A DNA stretch of 64,000 bases, taken from NCBI GenBank assembly GCA_922989275.2, contig OV277867.1, positions 45,746,070 through 45,810,069 on the forward strand. Reading direction: 5' to 3'. This document shows, piece after piece, positions 20,110 to 46,295 of the stretch. This stretch comes from Gari tellinella. Lineage: Eukaryota > Mollusca > Bivalvia > Cardiida > Psammobiidae. The notes beneath the pieces are model-generated. The model saw only the letters and a program-made list of their open reading frames with translations. It ran no database searches and had not been told where the DNA came from. The position numbers and the translations under genes are program-made. Within the stretch, counting starts at the first letter, position 1. Each line of letters opens with the position of its first letter.

Positions 20110-20897
20110 AAAACAGTATAATTTTGCCAATCTTTCTCAGATTTTTTATTACTATAAGAGTACGAATGAGTTTGATTGTGGTTGAAATCGGGCTAATAGA
20201 TCAAGAGTTATCTACCTTTGAAATGGTGAAAATGCAATATTTAACGGTGTTAACACTCTTGAGGCCACATTTTTTATTCAATCTGTCTCAAACATTCTCA
20301 GATTGTATATGACTATAAAAGTTCAGATAAGTATGATTATGGTTGAAATCAAACGAATAGGTCGAGAGTTATCTACCTTTGAATTGCTGAAAATCTCATA
20401 TTTAAGAGTTTTCACACTCTCGAGGCCACAATTTCAAACTTGCTCAGATTGTATATATGACCATAAGAGCTCGAATGAGTGCGATTATGGTTGAAATAGT
20501 GCCAATAGGTCAATAGTTATCTGCCCTTGAATTGCTGAAAATGCAATATCTAACAGCGTTTACACTCTTGCAACTAGTTTTCAATGAAGTTTGATTATAC
20601 TTGCACACAAAGCATATAGCTATAAGTTCTCGAAGGAGTGCAATTATTGTTGAAACCTAACCATCATGGCAATAGTTATCTGCCCTTGATATACTTTGAA
20701 ATGCTAGAAAGGCTTTAGTTCAGTATTGTTTAGGTTCTAGTTATCTGCCATTGATGTACTCTACTGTACTAGAATTGTTTACATGCTATACTACAAATTG
20801 ATGGATTTATATTAACACGGGTGAAACTCAAAGGTAAAGCTATCAGGCTTAATTTTAACAGGTGAGCGATATCAGGGCCTTCAATGCCCTCTTGTCT
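20110..20897 (+). mobile_element. AGCTCACC-type element, right part with 150-160 bp array
   Basis: Four divergent units are marked by TATCTACCTTTGAA or TATCTGCCCTTGA near 20211, 20372, 20520 and 20679. The right terminus is CAGGTGAGCGATATCAGGGC + CTTCAATGCCCTCTTGTC. The left hairpin is not found, so the element is 5'-incomplete or diverged. Confidence 0.6.
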
Positions 20898-21051
20898 TTA
20901 TCAACTTATGGCAGCCCTGTTCCATATGCTTTCTGGTTACACCTGTCTTTTATACAGCGCTTCCTCTCTACAACGACACACAATGGGAGACAAAAATTGT
21001 GTTCGTTGTTCGGAGGGAGGCGTTATAGGGAATGAATTGGCTTACATTTGC

Positions 21052-21118
21052 AAACAGCTTGAATCAAGATCAGACGCCGCGTTTCGCGGCTTGTGATCTG
21101 GATTCAAGCTGTTTGTCA
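21052..21118. repeat. Hairpin of the GATCAGACGCCG class
   Basis: CAAACAGCTTGAATCAAGAT, CAGACGCCGCG and the complementary arm ending CAAGCTGTTTGTCA. Flanking ends TTAGGCAGACG resemble other TTAA MITEs, but the boundaries are not clear. Confidence 0.65.
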
Positions 21119-21119
21119 C

Positions 21120-21482
21120 TTGTCATTATTAAGTTTGTTTCTGTCATAATGTCCATTATGTAACTTTGATAAAAACAACAGACGACAATTTTAGGCAGAC
21201 GGTATTGTTGCCATGAAAATGTTGGACATTAATGTTTTGTTTTGGGAACAGCGGCAATCGTCGTTGTAAGGATGGAGTCGTTGTTGGGAGGGAGTGATGT
21301 TCGCTCAAGTAGCCCTCTTGCAGTGGTGAAACAACAGCGGTTTTACTGTATATTAGGTGTAGATCAGGGACCATTCAGACTGGGATGCACAGGCAACTTT
21401 TATGACTTGCTGCATCCATTCAAACTGTTTTCATCGTGGTTTTCTTCACCATGTCCACATCGAAAATTTAAACAGGTGTAAG
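21120..21482. other. Unassigned sequence next to the LINE
   Basis: Contains overlapping frames of 72-79 codons on both strands with no recognisable protein. Nothing else is seen. Confidence 0.3.
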
Positions 21483-22404
21483 ACAAGTCAAATCAAATCA
21501 AATCAAATTGTTTATTTATACAATCAGGCCTCCAGCCCATAGTACAAGAAATACAGACAAAGCATAATATACAATCAATGTAGTAGAGTAGTATTGGATG
21601 TTTTATATATAGATACGTATATATATATATCAGCACATACATGTATACCGGTAGTATACTAATTCATAGTTTGGGCGTACTATATAAATGCTTAAGTATT
21701 TAAAATCTGTCGTTTCAAAGCAAAAGCATAATATATATATTGAGCAGTATTTCTAAGTTTTGCTTCATTTGTTGTTGCTAGCAAATTGTACATTTTCTGT
21801 AAGGATGGGTTGATATATACGTTTCTAGGTATAAAACTATCTCTTAAATCTGCATAAACACTACAAATAAACAAAAAGTGAAACTCATCTTCAACATCAC
21901 CATTTGAACAAACCCACACAAGCGTTCTTCTCTTGGTATGTTCCTATACCGCCCCCTTTCTAGTTCCAATTCATGTACACCTGTTCTGAACTGAGCGTAA
22001 CTGTGTCTGAATTTTCTTACTGTTAAAACATCCAGGAAAATCTCACGTTCGTATGAAAATTTAATGCATTTATAGACACTCAATTTAGAACAGGTCTCAA
22101 CATAACTGTACCAGTTTTGTAAATGTGTGTCTTTCATCCTCTGTACAAACAATTTTAAAAACAATTTTTCGTTATCAGTACCTTGGTTATACCAAATATA
22201 TGCAAAACCATATTTACATAGAAGGTTTTTCACTTCCGATGACCAGTTAAAGTAACCATAGTCATAAGTCATTAAACGAGGTTCAATCAAAACTCTTTCT
22301 AAATACCGTGATGTAAGATTTTTTTTTCTTCTCTGGAACAAACCATTAAATAGAAAGAAAGAATGTTTAAAAAAGGGAGTTAACAAATGCATGAATACAA
22401 TCAA
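21483..22404 (-). mobile_element. 5'-truncated LINE (non-LTR retrotransposon)
   Basis: On the minus strand the 3' end is a run of TTTGA repeats (21483-21510, seen as TCAAATCAAATC on +), typical of LINE tails. The coding remnant is the C-terminus of a reverse-transcriptase polyprotein: RKFRHSYAQFRTGVHELELE and RYRNIPREERLC in one frame, then VEDEFHFLFICSVYADLR in another. FRTG-H-L-ERGRY-NIP-ER-C then VEDE-HFL--C is the widespread C-terminal cysteine motif of animal LINEs. The polymerase and endonuclease parts are absent. Confidence 0.85.
21692..22404 (-). pseudogene. LINE ORF2 C-terminal fragment, frameshifted
   Basis: Two overlapping minus-strand frames, 22404-21844 (186 codons) and 21919-21692 (75 codons), each cover part of the LINE C-terminus. 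The similarity passes from the first to the second frame near 21905-21925, just after the NIPREERLC segment, which shows a single frameshift. It is therefore an inactive fragment; the function would have been target-primed reverse transcription. Confidence 0.8.
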
Positions 22405-22896
22405 ATAAATCTACATGTAATTGGTGAACGTGGTTATCCCGGTATTTATTCTGCAAATGACCATGCAGATTAGAGTTTTAAGTTTAGTTCTTTTGAGACG
22501 TGGTTTGTACATACAAATTTGACTTCATAATGAAATCTGATTAAGATTGACTACATAATGGTCATTAAAAGGTTATTGCTGACAATTAGATGCATCTGCA
22601 ATCCGCTTTAGAACACATAGAAGCTGAACGATGATAATTGAAAAGAAAGAGTAATTCCATTAGATCCATGTAGAACTTTCTGCAATAATCATGTTTCCTT
22701 GAATGAAATAGTCATTTAACACATTTTCTGACATGGTCCTCCTTGTTCGACAGTCACATAAACACCACTAAAGAATACCCAATATCTCAATGATAGTGTT
22801 AGGGTCGCATGATAGCTTGGAGCGGGATGAAAGTAAAGCGAAGAATTACTGAGGAGCTTTCTGTTTGGCTTTCATTTTGGGCAGAATTCTAGCTTA
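22405..22896. other. Unassigned sequence with P6/T1-core fragment
   Basis: GAGCGGGATGAAAGTAAAGC and GAGCTTTCTGTTTGGC at about 22820-22870 are a degraded hairpin core. The rest is not recognised. Confidence 0.35.
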
Positions 22897-23050
22897 ACCC
22901 TTTCACTGTAATGACACCAAAATGCGCGTATGCGCAAACAGTTTGAATCCTGATCAGACGCCGCGTAACGCGGAGTCTGATTAGGATCCAAACTGTTTAA
23001 AATAACACCCGTTTTGAAATTACGCCGGTCATACTGCATTAAATCTTACT
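22895..23050. mobile_element. TTAA-type MITE, family T12, partial
   Basis: Left end TTAACCCTTTCACTG. Hairpin AAACAGTTTGAATCCTGATC, AGACGCCGCGTAACGCG and complement (22938-23000). The right terminus is degraded. Compare 46395-46634. Confidence 0.6.
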
Positions 23051-24429
23051 TTGATTCAAAACGATATTGAAGCAGACGACAGCGTGATGGTTGTCAAGTC
23101 AACAATTATTATGTAACATAATCATAATACATTATACATTCTATGTTTTATGTATAGGTGCAAACTATTGTTTTTATTATGTTGGTAATAAGCTTTATAC
23201 ATGTATGTTTATGTTTCGACATACATGTACATACAATTTGTAAGGTACTATATCTATATGGGTCTCTGTATAGTGTATATACTACTCAAAGTTTACAAAG
23301 CACCGAGAGTAAATTCTCCATAGTGTCCAATGCATTTCCTTTCCTACATCAACAAAACGAATGGTGTTTTTTTTCTTCTTCCATTTAAATCGTTAAAACC
23401 CGTTAAATCGTTAAAACTTGATACAAATAACGAAATTAATGCAGTTTGTGTGCATTTTCGCCAAAACGTTGACGTTGTTTATAGTAACGTCATTAGAAAT
23501 GACGTCATTTAGTTACCCGCGTCATGCGGCGCTTATGGAAAAGCTGGGAAAACAATAAAAGACGTCACGTGGTATGGAGGATAGAGTGATTCCACATGGG
23601 GAAATCCCTATCCCTAATAGGCGAAAATGGGAGAAATAATATTTCCAATTTCTGAGAAACTTGAGAAAATAGAAAATATCACGTTTTTCCCAGACAACTT
23701 ATGTGTGATTTTGCCCGATCATCCCCTATTCCTTTTATATGCTTTTAACTCGTCTTAATAACGTCAGGCGTATTGTCAGTAGACGCGCATCAAAGTCTAG
23801 AGCAGGGGCTTGAGGGATGAGCAAGTTAGGTTTTACGGCACTGCGGCACAAAATAGGTCATATATAGCGCCGATGAATGATGAGGGATGATGAGAAGAAA
23901 TGATGATATTTCAGGAAGATGATTTCGGCTAATCCCATACGTTGAAAGGCAGCACATGGGAAACACTCAATAGCACTTATTTAACACTGAATAGCACAGT
24001 AAGGTTGTTTCAATAAAATGTGTATGAAAATCATAGAACCAGTCTGTTAGCACGGAGTTAGTCTCATCAATGAACCCCTGTGACGACAAGTTAGCTTTTG
24101 ACGGGTGCCGTGAGGACGTACAGCGCCTGAAGTCTAAAAATAGCTCGCTGTCTCTTACTGTACACAGGGTGGACTAGCACGGAGTACTTAGACCACGGAA
24201 ATATACAAGTGAATAATTCCGTGCTTAGACCTAGGTCGAAGTACTCCGTGATGTTAGTCAAGATCTTGCTAAAAGAGTAAAGTTTCAAAAGCAAACAATA
24301 TAAACAGTTTCTTTAACCCCTATATTGCTGACGCTTTCGGAAAAACGAACGACAGTTTTACAAATGTCTTTAAAGGATTTTTCTCTATAAGCACTTACAT
24401 TTATAGCAAACTGCATAGCCTCCCTCATC
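23051..24429. other. Unassigned intergenic region
   Basis: No exon recognised. A smaller palindrome with CACGGAGTACTT and AAGTACTCCGTG lies at about 24178-24251. Short frames at 23158-23512 look like chance. Confidence 0.35.
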
Positions 24430-24690
24430 GTCTGAGGGCTCCATCTGGGTCTACACTGTAGGGATTAAAACACACACAAAAGCACAAAAGCAGATATAGC
24501 ACATACATGCATTGTATGACAAGCCACAATAGTCACCTATCAGGCACAATTGACAATCTTCTGATCTGGGATCTACACTGTTTGCAAAAAAAACCAACCC
24601 ATATTAGTTATATATGTCGCATTACAAACAGTTTTGGGCCACTTAAGATGCTGAGTAACACTGCGTATCATCATACTCTGCACTGTTTGC
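24430..24690. mobile_element. Diverged T3-type MITE
   Basis: GAGGGCTCCATCTGGGTCTA + CACTGT, GATCTGGGATCTACACTGTT + TGC and a second CACTGTTTGC follow the T3 order. The ends are not intact. Confidence 0.4.
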
Positions 24691-24765
24691 TGTTACAAGT
24701 CCATAATGAATAACAATCATATGAGGAGTACAAAATATTCTAAGCGGACTACTATAGACTTTAAC

Positions 24766-24870
24766 CCATTGCCCCACTGCCTGCAGCAGGTTGAAAGTAA
24801 AGCAGAATGTGGCTTAATTCTGCCTTACAAGTTTACCGTCTGCTATAAGCTCTATGGGATTTTCATTTTA
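24766..24870. mobile_element. T1 fragment
   Basis: AACCCATTGCCCCACTGCC and GCAGGTTGAAAGTAAAGCAG + AATGTGGCTTAATTCTGC. The second arm is mostly deleted. Confidence 0.5.
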
Positions 24871-24950
24871 ACATCTATACACATACTTTTCTTGTTATAC
24901 TGAGTCACATGAAATATATATTGCGCGAAACACTGTGACAAACTTTTGAG

Positions 24951-25113
24951 ATTCCCATGTCTAGGGGCCGATTGGTGTGCATTGCGATTAGTGTTTGGGC
25001 CGAATCAACCAAACATTCATTAGTCGCCATATTTGGTGGAACCTGCGGAAACTACTGATAACAGAGCGGATTATATCTCAATGTTTCATATCACGTAAAA
25101 CCAAGTTGTGACC
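24951..25113 (+). promoter_or_regulatory. Likely CRK 5' UTR and promoter-proximal region
   Basis: The stretch directly before the CRK start is free of MITEs and less AT-rich than its surroundings. It holds GTCGCCATATTTGG and ends GTGACCATGG, a strong initiation context (A at -3, G at +4). No TATA box is obvious. The transcription start is not determined. Confidence 0.35.
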
Positions 25114-39973
<14,860 letters not shown>

Positions 39974-40145
39974 TTTCTGTATATAGAAGTTTTGTGCACA
40001 TTTATTTATGACCGTTCAACATCAGTTCATTGATCGTCATCCTACTGATAAGGTCTTTGTAAACAGACAAGCATAAGTGTATCTTGCATGTGTATCTAGG
40101 TATAGTCTTATTTCTTGTCTGAACATAGCTGGGCCAGAGCAATTA

Positions 40146-40362
40146 CAGTAAACACTCTGTATTACGACCACTAGAAAGAAGGCTTATTGACTGCATAAAA
40201 GACAGGTGACAGCCTAAAGCAAGGTGTACATGAAACAGAAAGCTCCTAAAGGAGCTTTCTGTTTTACATTCACCTTGCTTTACATTCACCTTGTTTTAAG
40301 CAGTCACCTGCCTCAGTTACCTGCTAATTTACACAATAAGTGATCGTAATAGAGAGGTCTTT
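40146..40362. mobile_element. P6 MITE
   Basis: CAGTAAACACTCTGTATTAC + GACCACTAG at the left and GTGATCGTAATAGAGAGGTC at the right. Stem AAACAGAAAGCTCC-TAAA-GGAGCTTTCTGTTT. A short repeat (TTTACATTCACCTTGCTTTA then again CATTCACCTTG) slightly duplicates the right arm. Confidence 0.75.
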
Positions 40363-40382
40363 GATTGCTAGCATTGAATTCA

Positions 40383-40466
40383 CTTGCACTTTGCAAATAG
40401 TTTGAATCAAGATCAGACGCAGAGTCACTTGGTGTCTGAACAGGATTCAGACTGTTCACAAAGGGA
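40383..40466. repeat. Hairpin of the GATCAGACGCCG class, degraded
   Basis: AATAGTTTGAATCAAGATCA + GACGC and GTGTCTGAACAGGATTCAGA + CTGTT. A second, weaker one is at 40738-40802. Confidence 0.55.
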
Positions 40467-40849
40467 TAAGTTTCAACCTTACGGCAATATTTTTAAGCAG
40501 TCAAATAGACTATAGCATGCCAAACAAATATATTGCAGGAAAAATCACTTACATTGATAGTTGATGTTCCATTCTTATTTCCATGTTTTAAAAAAGATGG
40601 TCTTGATGCAGTTGAAATATGGGGATAGTTACATGTATTCGTATCAAAATAGTTTTTTGCTTCAAAATGAGTGTTTGTATGTTTTTCTTAATTTATAATA
40701 CTTTTCTTTCTGATTGAAGAAATATCAGCTTGAGTAACAGACAGTTTGAATCATGATCATACATCATGTTATTTGACATCTGATCTGGATTCAGTCTGTT
40801 TACATATGCTCGTCCAGTTGACATATTGAGCCAAAAGGGTTTTTGCACC

Positions 40850-41115
40850 ATTAGCGCTTTGAACCCTTATGACGCATATACACATTCTTGCATATACACA
40901 TACTTTGCAAGCAGTGTACCTGTGATGAGTACACTTATCCTATGCAACAGTGTAGATCTAGATCAAAAGGCTCTTAAATCCCTCTAAACAGAGTCTTCTC
41001 TGCTCTGTTTGTCATTTTTGCATAAATTTCATTGTAAAAACAACACTTATATATATGTCAAAATGAGATGGGAAAAGTGTACAGTTTACGGGCGCACTGT
41101 TTTCAAAGGATGCAT
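40850..41115. mobile_element. Diverged T3 MITE
   Basis: TTGAACCCTTATGACGCATA + TAC at the left, two AACAGTGTA motifs, AGATCAAAAGGCTCTTAAA and CACTGTTTTCAAAGGATGCA at the right. Confidence 0.45.
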
Positions 41116-41166
41116 ATATACATCACAAGGGTTTAATAGACTTGAAGAAGCATGCAGCTTTGTGAA

Positions 41167-41236
41167 TAATGCAGACCAGTTGTAATGCAGAATGCTCCTT
41201 TAGGAGCATTCTGCATTACAACTGGTCTGCATTATG
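41167..41236. repeat. Perfect hairpin, family A10
   Basis: ATAATGCAGACCAGTTGTAA + TGCAGAATGCTCC, TTTA, then the exact complement. About 33-bp arms. Confidence 0.85.
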
Positions 41237-41347
41237 CCTTCACCTACATCAGATAAGGCTGCTTCTTAAGAATTGTCATGGTGAATGATGACTGCGAATG
41301 TATCAACAGGCTTTGTTTACATGAAATCTTGATTTAGGTTCACTTGC

Positions 41348-41540
41348 CAGGACTCCAAATAAGGGGAGTATTTCAAAAATTTAAATCTTTAATTCTGCAT
41401 TAAACCCTATGGTGTCACTACTCATTAGAATCGTCTCTTCGAGACAATTCTAATAAGTAGTAACACCATAGGATTTGGTGCTGGAATGAGTGAGAAAATG
41501 TTGGATTTGTTGAGTTCACTTGCTCTTATCTGGAGCCCTG
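41348..41540. mobile_element. C5 MITE
   Basis: CAGGACTCCAAATAAGGGGA to TTATCTGGAGCCCTG with a complete central hairpin (AATCGTCTCTTCGAGACAAT). Orientation is opposite to the CRK intron copies. Confidence 0.85.
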
Positions 41541-41834
41541 CTTGCTATATGAATGATAGAATTGCACATAAATCAAAAGTTAACATGATTTCATGACTAA
41601 CGAAGATATACTGATGTTACAGATGAGAAATATATATTAGCTAGACTTTCTTCAAGTTACATACATTAATATTATATATTATGCCTGCCTGATGAAATTT
41701 TGCAATTTTCTAATATTTGAACTAAAAGAATATCTACAGCAAAAAATAAATCTTGATTTATTTTAGCTTTTAGTTTGATTGTGAAAATCACAATTTCACG
41801 TATAAAACCTTGAAAAAATATCATCTTTACACAA

Positions 41835-41984
41835 CATCAGAGCTACAGTTAAGGGTCGTAACCCATGCCCATGATGTGATTACTCATTAGAATAATCTCT
41901 TTGAGACAAATCAAATGAGTATTAACAACTAAGGGATTGATAAAGACATAAGGAAATTTTTTTTGGAAATGTTTTAACTAGAGC
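41835..41984. mobile_element. Degraded C5 MITE
   Basis: ATGATGTGATTACTCATTAG + AATAATCTCTTTGAGACAAAT and ACTAGAGCCCTG. It touches the G2 element that follows. Confidence 0.5.
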
Positions 41985-41987
41985 CCT

Positions 41988-42230
41988 GGGACCCGTTTCA
42001 TAAAACTTCTTACGAAAAATGTTGTCGTAAGTCAAAACTTTAAAATACATTTAATTTGTGATTTATCTATCTAATCCTGTCTTGTGACATCCTTTTGGAA
42101 TCGTCTTTTCAAGACGATTCCAAAAGGATGTCACAAGACAGGATTAGATGGAGAAATAAATAATAATTGATACTTTTATAATCTGACTTACGACAACATT
42201 TGTCGTACGAAGTTTTATGAAACGGGCCCC
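41988..42230. mobile_element. G2 MITE, full-length palindrome
   Basis: GGGACCCGTTTCATAAAACT to AGTTTTATGAAACGGGCCCC, 243 bp. The two halves are complementary almost throughout, meeting at TGGAATCGTCTTTTCAAGAC + GATTCCA. It is the best copy of the family in the window. Confidence 0.88.
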
Positions 42231-42234
42231 TGAT

Positions 42235-42475
42235 ACATTGGAGAAGTTCATATTCTTTTCCATTGAAACACAAGCGCATAGAAATAAAATGTAGAAAATT
42301 ACAACTTTTTTAAATTCCTTACAATTGTATTATAATCTGAGTGGCAAACAGTTTGGAGTCTGATCAGATGTCGGGTTACCCGGCGTCTGATCTTGCTCCA
42401 AACTTTTTGCAACGTAAATAATAGTTTTAGCACAAACACGTTTATTAGGAAAGAATAATGTCTTCTCCACTGTAC
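42235..42475. mobile_element. T11 MITE
   Basis: TACATTGGAGAAGTTCATAT + TCTTTTCC to GGAAAGAATAATGTCTTCTC + CACTGTA. Hairpin AAACAGTTTGGAGTCTGATC + AGATGTCGGG and complement in the centre. Confidence 0.75.
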
Positions 42476-42502
42476 ATGTCAAAATGCCTAAAATGTACAT
42501 AG

Positions 42503-42706
42503 TTAACCCTTGGCCCGCCAAATAAATTGTTGTCTGCTATATTTCTCGTCTGCTTCAAGTTTCAAAGTTGCTCAAAATTGCTGAAAATGTTGTCCGAGTG
42601 TCAAACAGCTTGGATCCGGATGAGACGCCGAGTTACTCGGCGTCTCATCCGGATCCAAGCTGTTTGCATATGGAGCTATAGTCGTGAGTGGCAGGCTAAG
42701 GGTTAA
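42503..42706. mobile_element. TTAA-flanked MITE, family T4 (copy 2)
   Basis: 204 bp, TTAACCCTTGGCCCGCC to GGCAGGCTAAGGGTTAA, same orientation and length as 9791-9994, with 6 substitutions by hand count and an identical right third. Confidence 0.9.
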
Positions 42707-42890
42707 TATAGTGTATACCTCCTTTCTTATCTCTTCATAGTCAAGATACTGACATGATATTGAGGATACACCATCATTTTATTTTTCTATAATTCTTTTT
42801 TTCAAAATATTTAAATATGACAATGATCAAGCTTATTCCTGTATGAAAATTATTTCTATCAATGTTTGTGCATACATGTATATTTTGTTA

Positions 42891-42896
42891 AATAAA
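42891..42896 (+). other. Candidate CRK polyadenylation signal (AATAAA)
   Basis: AATAAA in TTTGTTAAATAAAGACC, the usual spacing of a poly(A) signal before T-rich sequence (TTGTTATAATTC). It is the second candidate after 41745-41750. Confidence 0.3.
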
Positions 42897-42899
42897 GAC

Positions 42900-43269
42900 C
42901 AAAGGTTTGTTATAATTCAATTGCTTAACAGATTGTTCATTTTATGATTGCACAAAACAGACAAATTAGCGCATGATATTTCTTCTTGAAATTGTAAATT
43001 GTGTCTTTGAAATTGTAAAAATAGTGCTCTATTAGATAATGACAGCAAGGTATTCTGCATGGATTCATACTTTATACATTATTATTATGGCAAATTTGAT
43101 TTCCTTCACTGAGACTTGTGGAAACAGAAAATTAGGATGCTAGATATAGTTTAAAAGTGATTGTTCCGATAGGACTTGTATATGGTACAACTAGTTCAAG
43201 ACTAATGGCGACATTTCCTGGATTGTGAAATATAAAACAACAACAGGCACTGTTAGACAAGTTGGTATC
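42900..43269. other. Unassigned intergenic sequence
   Basis: AT-rich, no gene or repeat seen. Confidence 0.35.
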
Positions 43270-43519
43270 AATCCTTTACTCCATAAATACACTTTTTTTA
43301 TGAACTTAATTCCTCCACTGAAGACAATAGTTCCAATTAATAGTCATGAAAATGTATCATAAAATATAAATTCGTTATCCTAGAGTAGTAGATGGTAGCT
43401 TAAAGCAGGTTGAAAGTAAAGATGAGTGGACCTTAACCGCATGCTGCTTTACTTTCAACCTACTTGATATGTTCACCTATCTTCAATACTAGAAACAGGC
43501 TATGGAGTAAAAGGTTTAC
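43270..43519. mobile_element. T1 MITE, degraded ends
   Basis: CCTTTACTCCATAAATACAC to GGCTATGGAGTAAAAGG. Hairpin arms AGCAGGTTGAAAGTAAAG and CTTTACTTTCAACCTACT. Confidence 0.7.
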
Positions 43520-43708
43520 TGACCAATAATGGGATCATAAGTTCAATGTATTAAAGTGTTAACAAATATTATATTATTCATTGTACAGTCACACCTTAGC
43601 TTAGCAGTACAGCATAACCTCTCTTGAGTAATATACTAGGAAAACAGTTGCAATCTTTAAAGGGAAGTAACTCCTTATTCCAGAACAAAAAATAATACAG
43701 AAAGCTCC

Positions 43709-43978
43709 TTAACCCATTACCCAATAAATACGCCTTTTTACACCTTTGATTTATTCTTCCACTGAAGAAAAAATAGTTCAAATTTATACAGCAATGAGTA
43801 TATTTCATAAGAAATATTTTCTATATTCTATTAGATGGTAGCTTAAAGCAGGCTGAAAGTTAAGCAGAATGCGCCTTAAGGCGCATTCTGCTTTACTTAC
43901 AGCCTGGATTTCAGTAGCTACCTGTTCAAAACTAGAAATTGACTATGGGGTAATCATCATCAGTCACTAATGGGTTAA
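43709..43978. mobile_element. T1 MITE inserted in a hairpin centre
   Basis: TTAACCCATTACCCAATAAA to TCACTAATGGGTTAA. Core GCAGAATGCGCCTTAAGGCG + CATTCTGC. The outer sequence AATAATACAGAAAGCTCC at its left and AAGCTTTCTGTATTACTAAT at its right are two arms of another hairpin split at a TTAA. Confidence 0.8.
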
Positions 43979-43997
43979 TAAGCTTTCTGTATTACTA

Positions 43998-45098
43998 ATG
44001 ACGTAAATAAACAGCCACTGATCTTAATAAAACTGGCTTGGGTTATCTTGTATGTCACTAAAGGGAGGTAAAAAGAAATGAGGTGTCTGCATTACATGAT
44101 TTCTTCAATTCGTTATTGAATCTTTACTGAACAAATTTTTGAATTATATGTTAATTTTTTTTTTCAAATGTTTTAATTTGTTTTTTGTTTGTTTGATATT
44201 TGTTTTTGTGTCTGTGTTGAGGTAACATTGCTAGGATCTTAACCAATAGATATTCACCATAATATTATGTCACATGATACATTTCCGTTGTTTCAATAGA
44301 TTTCCATGATTCAAAATTTCAGCATTCATTTGCATGTTAACTCTCATGGTGTTGTTTTTGTCTCGCTGTGACAAGAGGGTGAAAAACGAGACTAGTGTAT
44401 TGCATTTCTGTTGACATTGACATCAAACTCACAAATTAACTCTTATTCAGGAGTAAAATTGTCAGCTTTGAAATTGTTGTTTGCTAAATGTGGTATATTT
44501 AGATTAATACATTTTTAAATCAAAGAAATCTAAAGACAAGTGTCAAACAGTTTTGAGCCAGATCAGATGTTGCGTAATGTGGTGTCTGATCTGGATCCAA
44601 GCTATTTGCAAAAACCAGTGAAGTTACGATCAGCAGGCAGAAAATCAAGTTTTCATGTCCTTGCAATTTACCTGCAATCACTGGCTGGAATTTTATGAAT
44701 GCACTTAGCTACCAAGTGGAGATGTGGCCATAGTGTTAGCATTATATGCCAGTATTCAATACCTTAGTCTCTCTTTTGCCTTTAAGTTGTAGGGAGGCAT
44801 CTAATTTCATAGAATTCTTGTTTCATTTTAATGGTTCTTAATGTTGAGTAAACACCATGCATTCCCATTGATCATCAAATTGAAAGGGTAAATTTATGTG
44901 TGTCAAACTTTTATAGAATTTCTTGAACTCTTTCCTCGGTAGAAGCACCTTAAGTACCCCTACTCATTCTTGCACATGAGCACTGCAAGGCTTATTCATT
45001 GGCCATGTTGAAATATGTGGCAGCTTAAAATAAGATAAAAAGAAAGCTGCTTTCATAAATATGGGTAATTTGTACTTTGGGCTATGGAGGGAAGGGTG
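43998..45098. other. Unassigned intergenic sequence with one hairpin
   Basis: The hairpin AAACAGTTTTGAGCCAGATC + AGATGTTGCG and complement is at 44545-44610. No gene is visible; runs of T near 44150-44215. Confidence 0.4.
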
Positions 45099-45605
45099 TT
45101 AACCCATTCTCCCCATTGCCCGTTTCTAGTTTTGAAAATAGGCGACTATTTAAAGCAGGTTGAAAGTAAAGCAGAATGGGCCTTAACCCTTTCCGCCATA
45201 GAAAGGCCTTTTAGCACATTCAGTTTATTCCTCCGCTGAAGAAAATATTTCCAAATTATACAGTTATGAATATGTATCATACGGAATATTTTTTTATTCT
45301 AATTTCTAGCAGGTGGTAGCTTAAAGCAGGCTGAAAGTAAAGCAGAATGCGCCTTATGGCGCATTCTGCTTTATTTTCAACCTGCTTTATAAAAACACCT
45401 ATTTTCAAAACTAGAAACAGGCTATTGGGTAAAGGGTTAATGCACATTCTGCTTTACTTTCTGCCTGCTTTAAGCTTCCACCTGCTAGAATAAAGAAAAT
45501 ATTTCTTATGATACATGCTCATGACTGTATAAATTGGAACTATTTTCTTCAGTGAAGGAATAAACTTAATGCGCTAAAAGGTGCTTCTATGGAGGAAAGG
45601 GTTAA
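45099..45605. mobile_element. T1 MITE (outer) interrupted by another T1
   Basis: TTAACCCATTCTCCCCATTG to GGAGGAAAGGGTTAA. Its left hairpin arm stops at GAATGGGCC at 45182 and its right arm resumes TGCACATTCTGC at 45441, with TTAA on both sides of the inner element. Without the insert and one TTAA it would be 253 bp, matching intact T1 copies. Confidence 0.9.
45183..45440. mobile_element. T1 MITE (inner)
   Basis: TTAACCCTTTCCGCCATAGA to GGCTATTGGGTAAAGGGTTA + A. Complete hairpin with GCGCCTTATGGCGC at its centre. Confidence 0.9.
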
Positions 45606-45907
45606 GGTATTGGACAACTAGTTTTCAGAACTTGTGCGGGGCTGATTCAACCTTTCCCCTATTATTTGTCTGGTCCACTGTAGTAAAAGATGGACATGAC
45701 GCAATGACTGCTAGAAACACGATTTCTATACCTTAGTTAATCCAAATCAGAAACTGAAGAGCAATTAAAAATACAGAAACATACAATGTAAGTTTGGCTT
45801 GAGTATAAGTTGTATAGGCTTGATGTGTATTAATGATTCATACCAAATGTAGTGCTCAACCATTTCACAAGAGTTGTGAGGCTTTAACACTCATATGAAC
45901 GTCATTC

Positions 45908-46059
45908 CTGGGTGCAAGGTTATAAAGCTTTTCAGTTGAGTCGGGAGTAGTTCTGAAGCATTTGATTGGTCAGATTTGAGCCTAGGCTCAAATCTGACCA
46001 ATCAAATGCTTCAGAGCACACCCGGACTCGGCTCAAATGCTTTATAACCTTGGACCCTG
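45908..46059. mobile_element. Palindromic element K7
   Basis: CTGGGTGCAAGGTTATAAAG to CTTTATAACCTTGGACCCTG. Inner perfect palindrome GCATTTGATTGGTCAGATTT + GAGCCTAGGCTC and complement. Other copies at 50184-50342 and 53183-53335. Confidence 0.85.
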
Positions 46060-46080
46060 AACATTGTTTATAACATGTCT

Positions 46081-46295
46081 TAGGGCTCCAGATTAGAATG
46101 AGTAAACCAATTATATCCTATGTTTTCTTCCTTATGCCTCCAGGAAACATTATGTTGTGACTACTTATTAGAATCATCAATTTGTAGCATCTCTAATGAG
46201 TAATGTCAGTGGGTTTAGGATTAAATGTAGACATAAAAAGTACAGTACATGGACTAGTGTTTGAAATACATTTACTCTTCTTATCTAGAGCTTTG
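46081..46295. mobile_element. C5 MITE, diverged
   Basis: TAGGGCTCCAGATTAGAATG to TTATCTAGAGCTTTG with TATTAGAATCATCAA and CTAATGAGTAATG. Confidence 0.6.

Larger units (their letters stand above)
39974..42896 (+). other. Possible CRK 3' UTR, rich in hairpin MITEs
   Basis: AATAAA at 42891-42896 is preceded by TTGTTA and followed by GACC. An earlier AATAAA is at 41745-41750. If the transcript reaches 42896 it contains P6, C5, G2, T11 and T4 palindromes, each able to fold into long double-stranded RNA. The true end cannot be set from sequence alone. Confidence 0.35.

Noticed and set aside
21242..21481. 79-codon + strand frame next to the LINE
   Set aside because: No recognisable domain, overlapped by a minus-strand frame of similar length, and beside the LINE tail.
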